A stretch of DNA of 15,597 nt from NCBI GenBank assembly GCA_964449175.1, contig CAYUYH010000029.1, forward strand, positions 1 to 15,597, in the 5' to 3' direction. Positions 14,921 to 15,597 of this stretch are shown in pieces; position 1 is the stretch's first letter, and every line of letters starts with the position of its first letter. The DNA is from CAYUYH01 sp964449175 (lineage in GTDB: Bacteria > Planctomycetota > Phycisphaerae > SM23-33). The notes under the pieces are model-generated. The model did no database searches. It was given only the letters and a program-made list of their open reading frames with translations, and was not told the origin of the DNA. Made by a program: the position numbers and the translations under genes.

Positions 14921-14976
14921 GCTGCCTGCCCGTAGCTGAGACGCACCCTTCGCGTGCACTTGCAGAGGCAGGCAGC
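14921..14976. repeat. Perfect 10-bp inverted repeat enclosing a smaller hairpin
   Basis: GCTGCCTGCC (14921-14930) and GGCAGGCAGC (14967-14976) are exact reverse complements separated by 36 bases. Inside lies ACGC (14941-14944) facing GCGT (14952-14955). It starts 16 bases after the stop of the membrane-protein gene. The RNA would form a long stem with an inner hairpin. It is not followed by a clear U-run, and it lacks the conserved tRNA bases. It could be a 3'-end structure, a leader element for the DUF2203 gene at 15081, or a small palindromic repeat. Confidence 0.5.
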
Positions 14977-15080
14977 ACCGCCTTTGGAACAGACACTGCA
15001 AGTCTCGGGGGAAAACACTCATGCCGGGCTTGGGCTGCTGCCGATAGCAGATACTCCAGATACTGCAGCGGAACAAGCCC

Positions 15081-15527
15081 ATGTCGAATCAGCAATACCG
15101 GACAGAGAAGGTGGTGGAGTTTCTTCCCGATCGGCGATACTTCGCCGTCGGCGAGGCCAACCGCGCGCTGGTCCTGATCCGGCGGATCACGGCCGATGTC
15201 GTCCGCTACTACGCCCACCTGGGCGACCTCCAGGACGCACTGGAGAGCTGCCCGGATTCCCGCGCCGAGGACGTCCGCCGCGAGCTGCTGACGACGATCG
15301 AGCGCCTGCAAAGCTGCCTTGAGGAGTTGGACTTCGCCGGCGTCGAGCTGGTCGACTGGTCCAGGGGCATCGTGAACTTCCCCTGCGTGGCCGACGGGCG
15401 CTGCGTCTACCTGTGCTGGGAGCACGGGCAGGATCGCATCCGCTACTGGCACGAGGTGGGCGAGGGCTTCGCCGAGCGCCAGCCGATCGCCGCCTTCCCG
15501 CTCGAGACCACGCTGGCCATGACATAA
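15081..15527 (+). CDS. DUF2203 family protein
   Basis: This 148-residue cytoplasmic protein matches the DUF2203 pattern. An N-terminal FAVGEANRALVLIRRI segment (21-36) opens a helical, probably coiled-coil region (25-85). A conserved C-terminal block follows: GVELVDWSRGIVNFPCVADG (87-106), then VYLCWEHGQDRIRYWHEVGEGFAERQPI (109-136) with CW, YWHE and GF residues. The family occurs widely in bacteria and is functionally uncharacterised. The length fits a complete member. The ATG is the first in frame before the conserved part, although the ribosome site is weak (GCGGAA). The 175 bases upstream hold the inverted repeat at 14921-14976 and no gene. Downstream, 15528-15597 contains only GC-rich sequence with two CCGCCCG repeats. 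Confidence 0.88.
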   Translation: MSNQQYRTEKVVEFLPDRRYFAVGEANRALVLIRRITADVVRYYAHLGDLQDALESCPDSRAEDVRRELLTTIERLQSCLEELDFAGVELVDWSRGIVNFPCVADGRCVYLCWEHGQDRIRYWHEVGEGFAERQPIAAFPLETTLAMT

Positions 15528-15597
15528 TTGGCGCCGCCCGCCGCCCGCCGCGCTCGTTCGCACGCACCTCTCTCGCTCGCCCGGGGCATCTCTGTCG

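Noticed and set aside
14921..14976. tRNA-like fold in the inverted repeat
   Set aside because: The 56-base element is too short and lacks the T-arm GTTCRA bases and an anticodon arm.

Overview
The window is a GC-rich bacterial chromosome segment. The organism is probably a planctomycete, perhaps of the Phycisphaerae group. This is inferred from the base composition, the bL34 type that starts Met-His-Tyr, and a long operon of envelope proteins that includes a multi-domain FtsX-type permease. No marker in the window proves the taxonomy. There are no rRNA, tRNA, CRISPR or insertion-sequence features.

Layout from left to right. Positions 1-301 carry no gene; they hold a cluster of small inverted repeats and three copies of a 9-base motif. 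On the minus strand follow mutL (302-2227, GTG start, own promoter) and rpmH for ribosomal protein bL34 (2452-2586, only 44 codons, own promoter). Then comes a seven-gene minus-strand operon that reads from 14273 down to 2686. In transcription order it encodes: (1) a soluble protein of unknown family (301 aa); (2) a PqqD-like small protein (135 aa); (3) an FtsX/MacB-type permease (542 aa); (4) an ABC ATPase of the LolD/MacB type (271 aa); (5) a 1694-aa fusion of signal peptide, degenerate M28 peptidase fold, coiled coil, large extracytoplasmic region and FtsX permease with a C-terminal cytoplasmic domain; (6) a 667-aa multi-pass membrane protein resembling oligopeptide (OPT-type) transporters; (7) a second LolD/MacB-type ATPase (242 aa). 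Junctions are overlaps of 4, 4, 8 and 4 bases or gaps of 9 and 22 bases, so the cassette looks co-transcribed and largely translationally coupled. Right of a 245-base divergent intergenic region, which holds a G-quadruplex motif, two plus-strand genes lie at 14519-14905 (four-helix small membrane protein) and 15081-15527 (DUF2203 family).

How it may work together (inference): two permease subunits and two ATPases could form either one hetero-oligomeric Type VII ABC machine or two related ones that work on envelope substrates. The inactive-looking M28 domain would be a periplasmic ligand-binding module. The PqqD-like protein may bind a peptide or partner in the cytoplasm, and the OPT-like protein may move a peptide or metal-chelate substrate. 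No radical SAM enzyme, precursor peptide or active protease is visible to complete a known RiPP pathway. The cassette is the strongest candidate here for an undescribed system.
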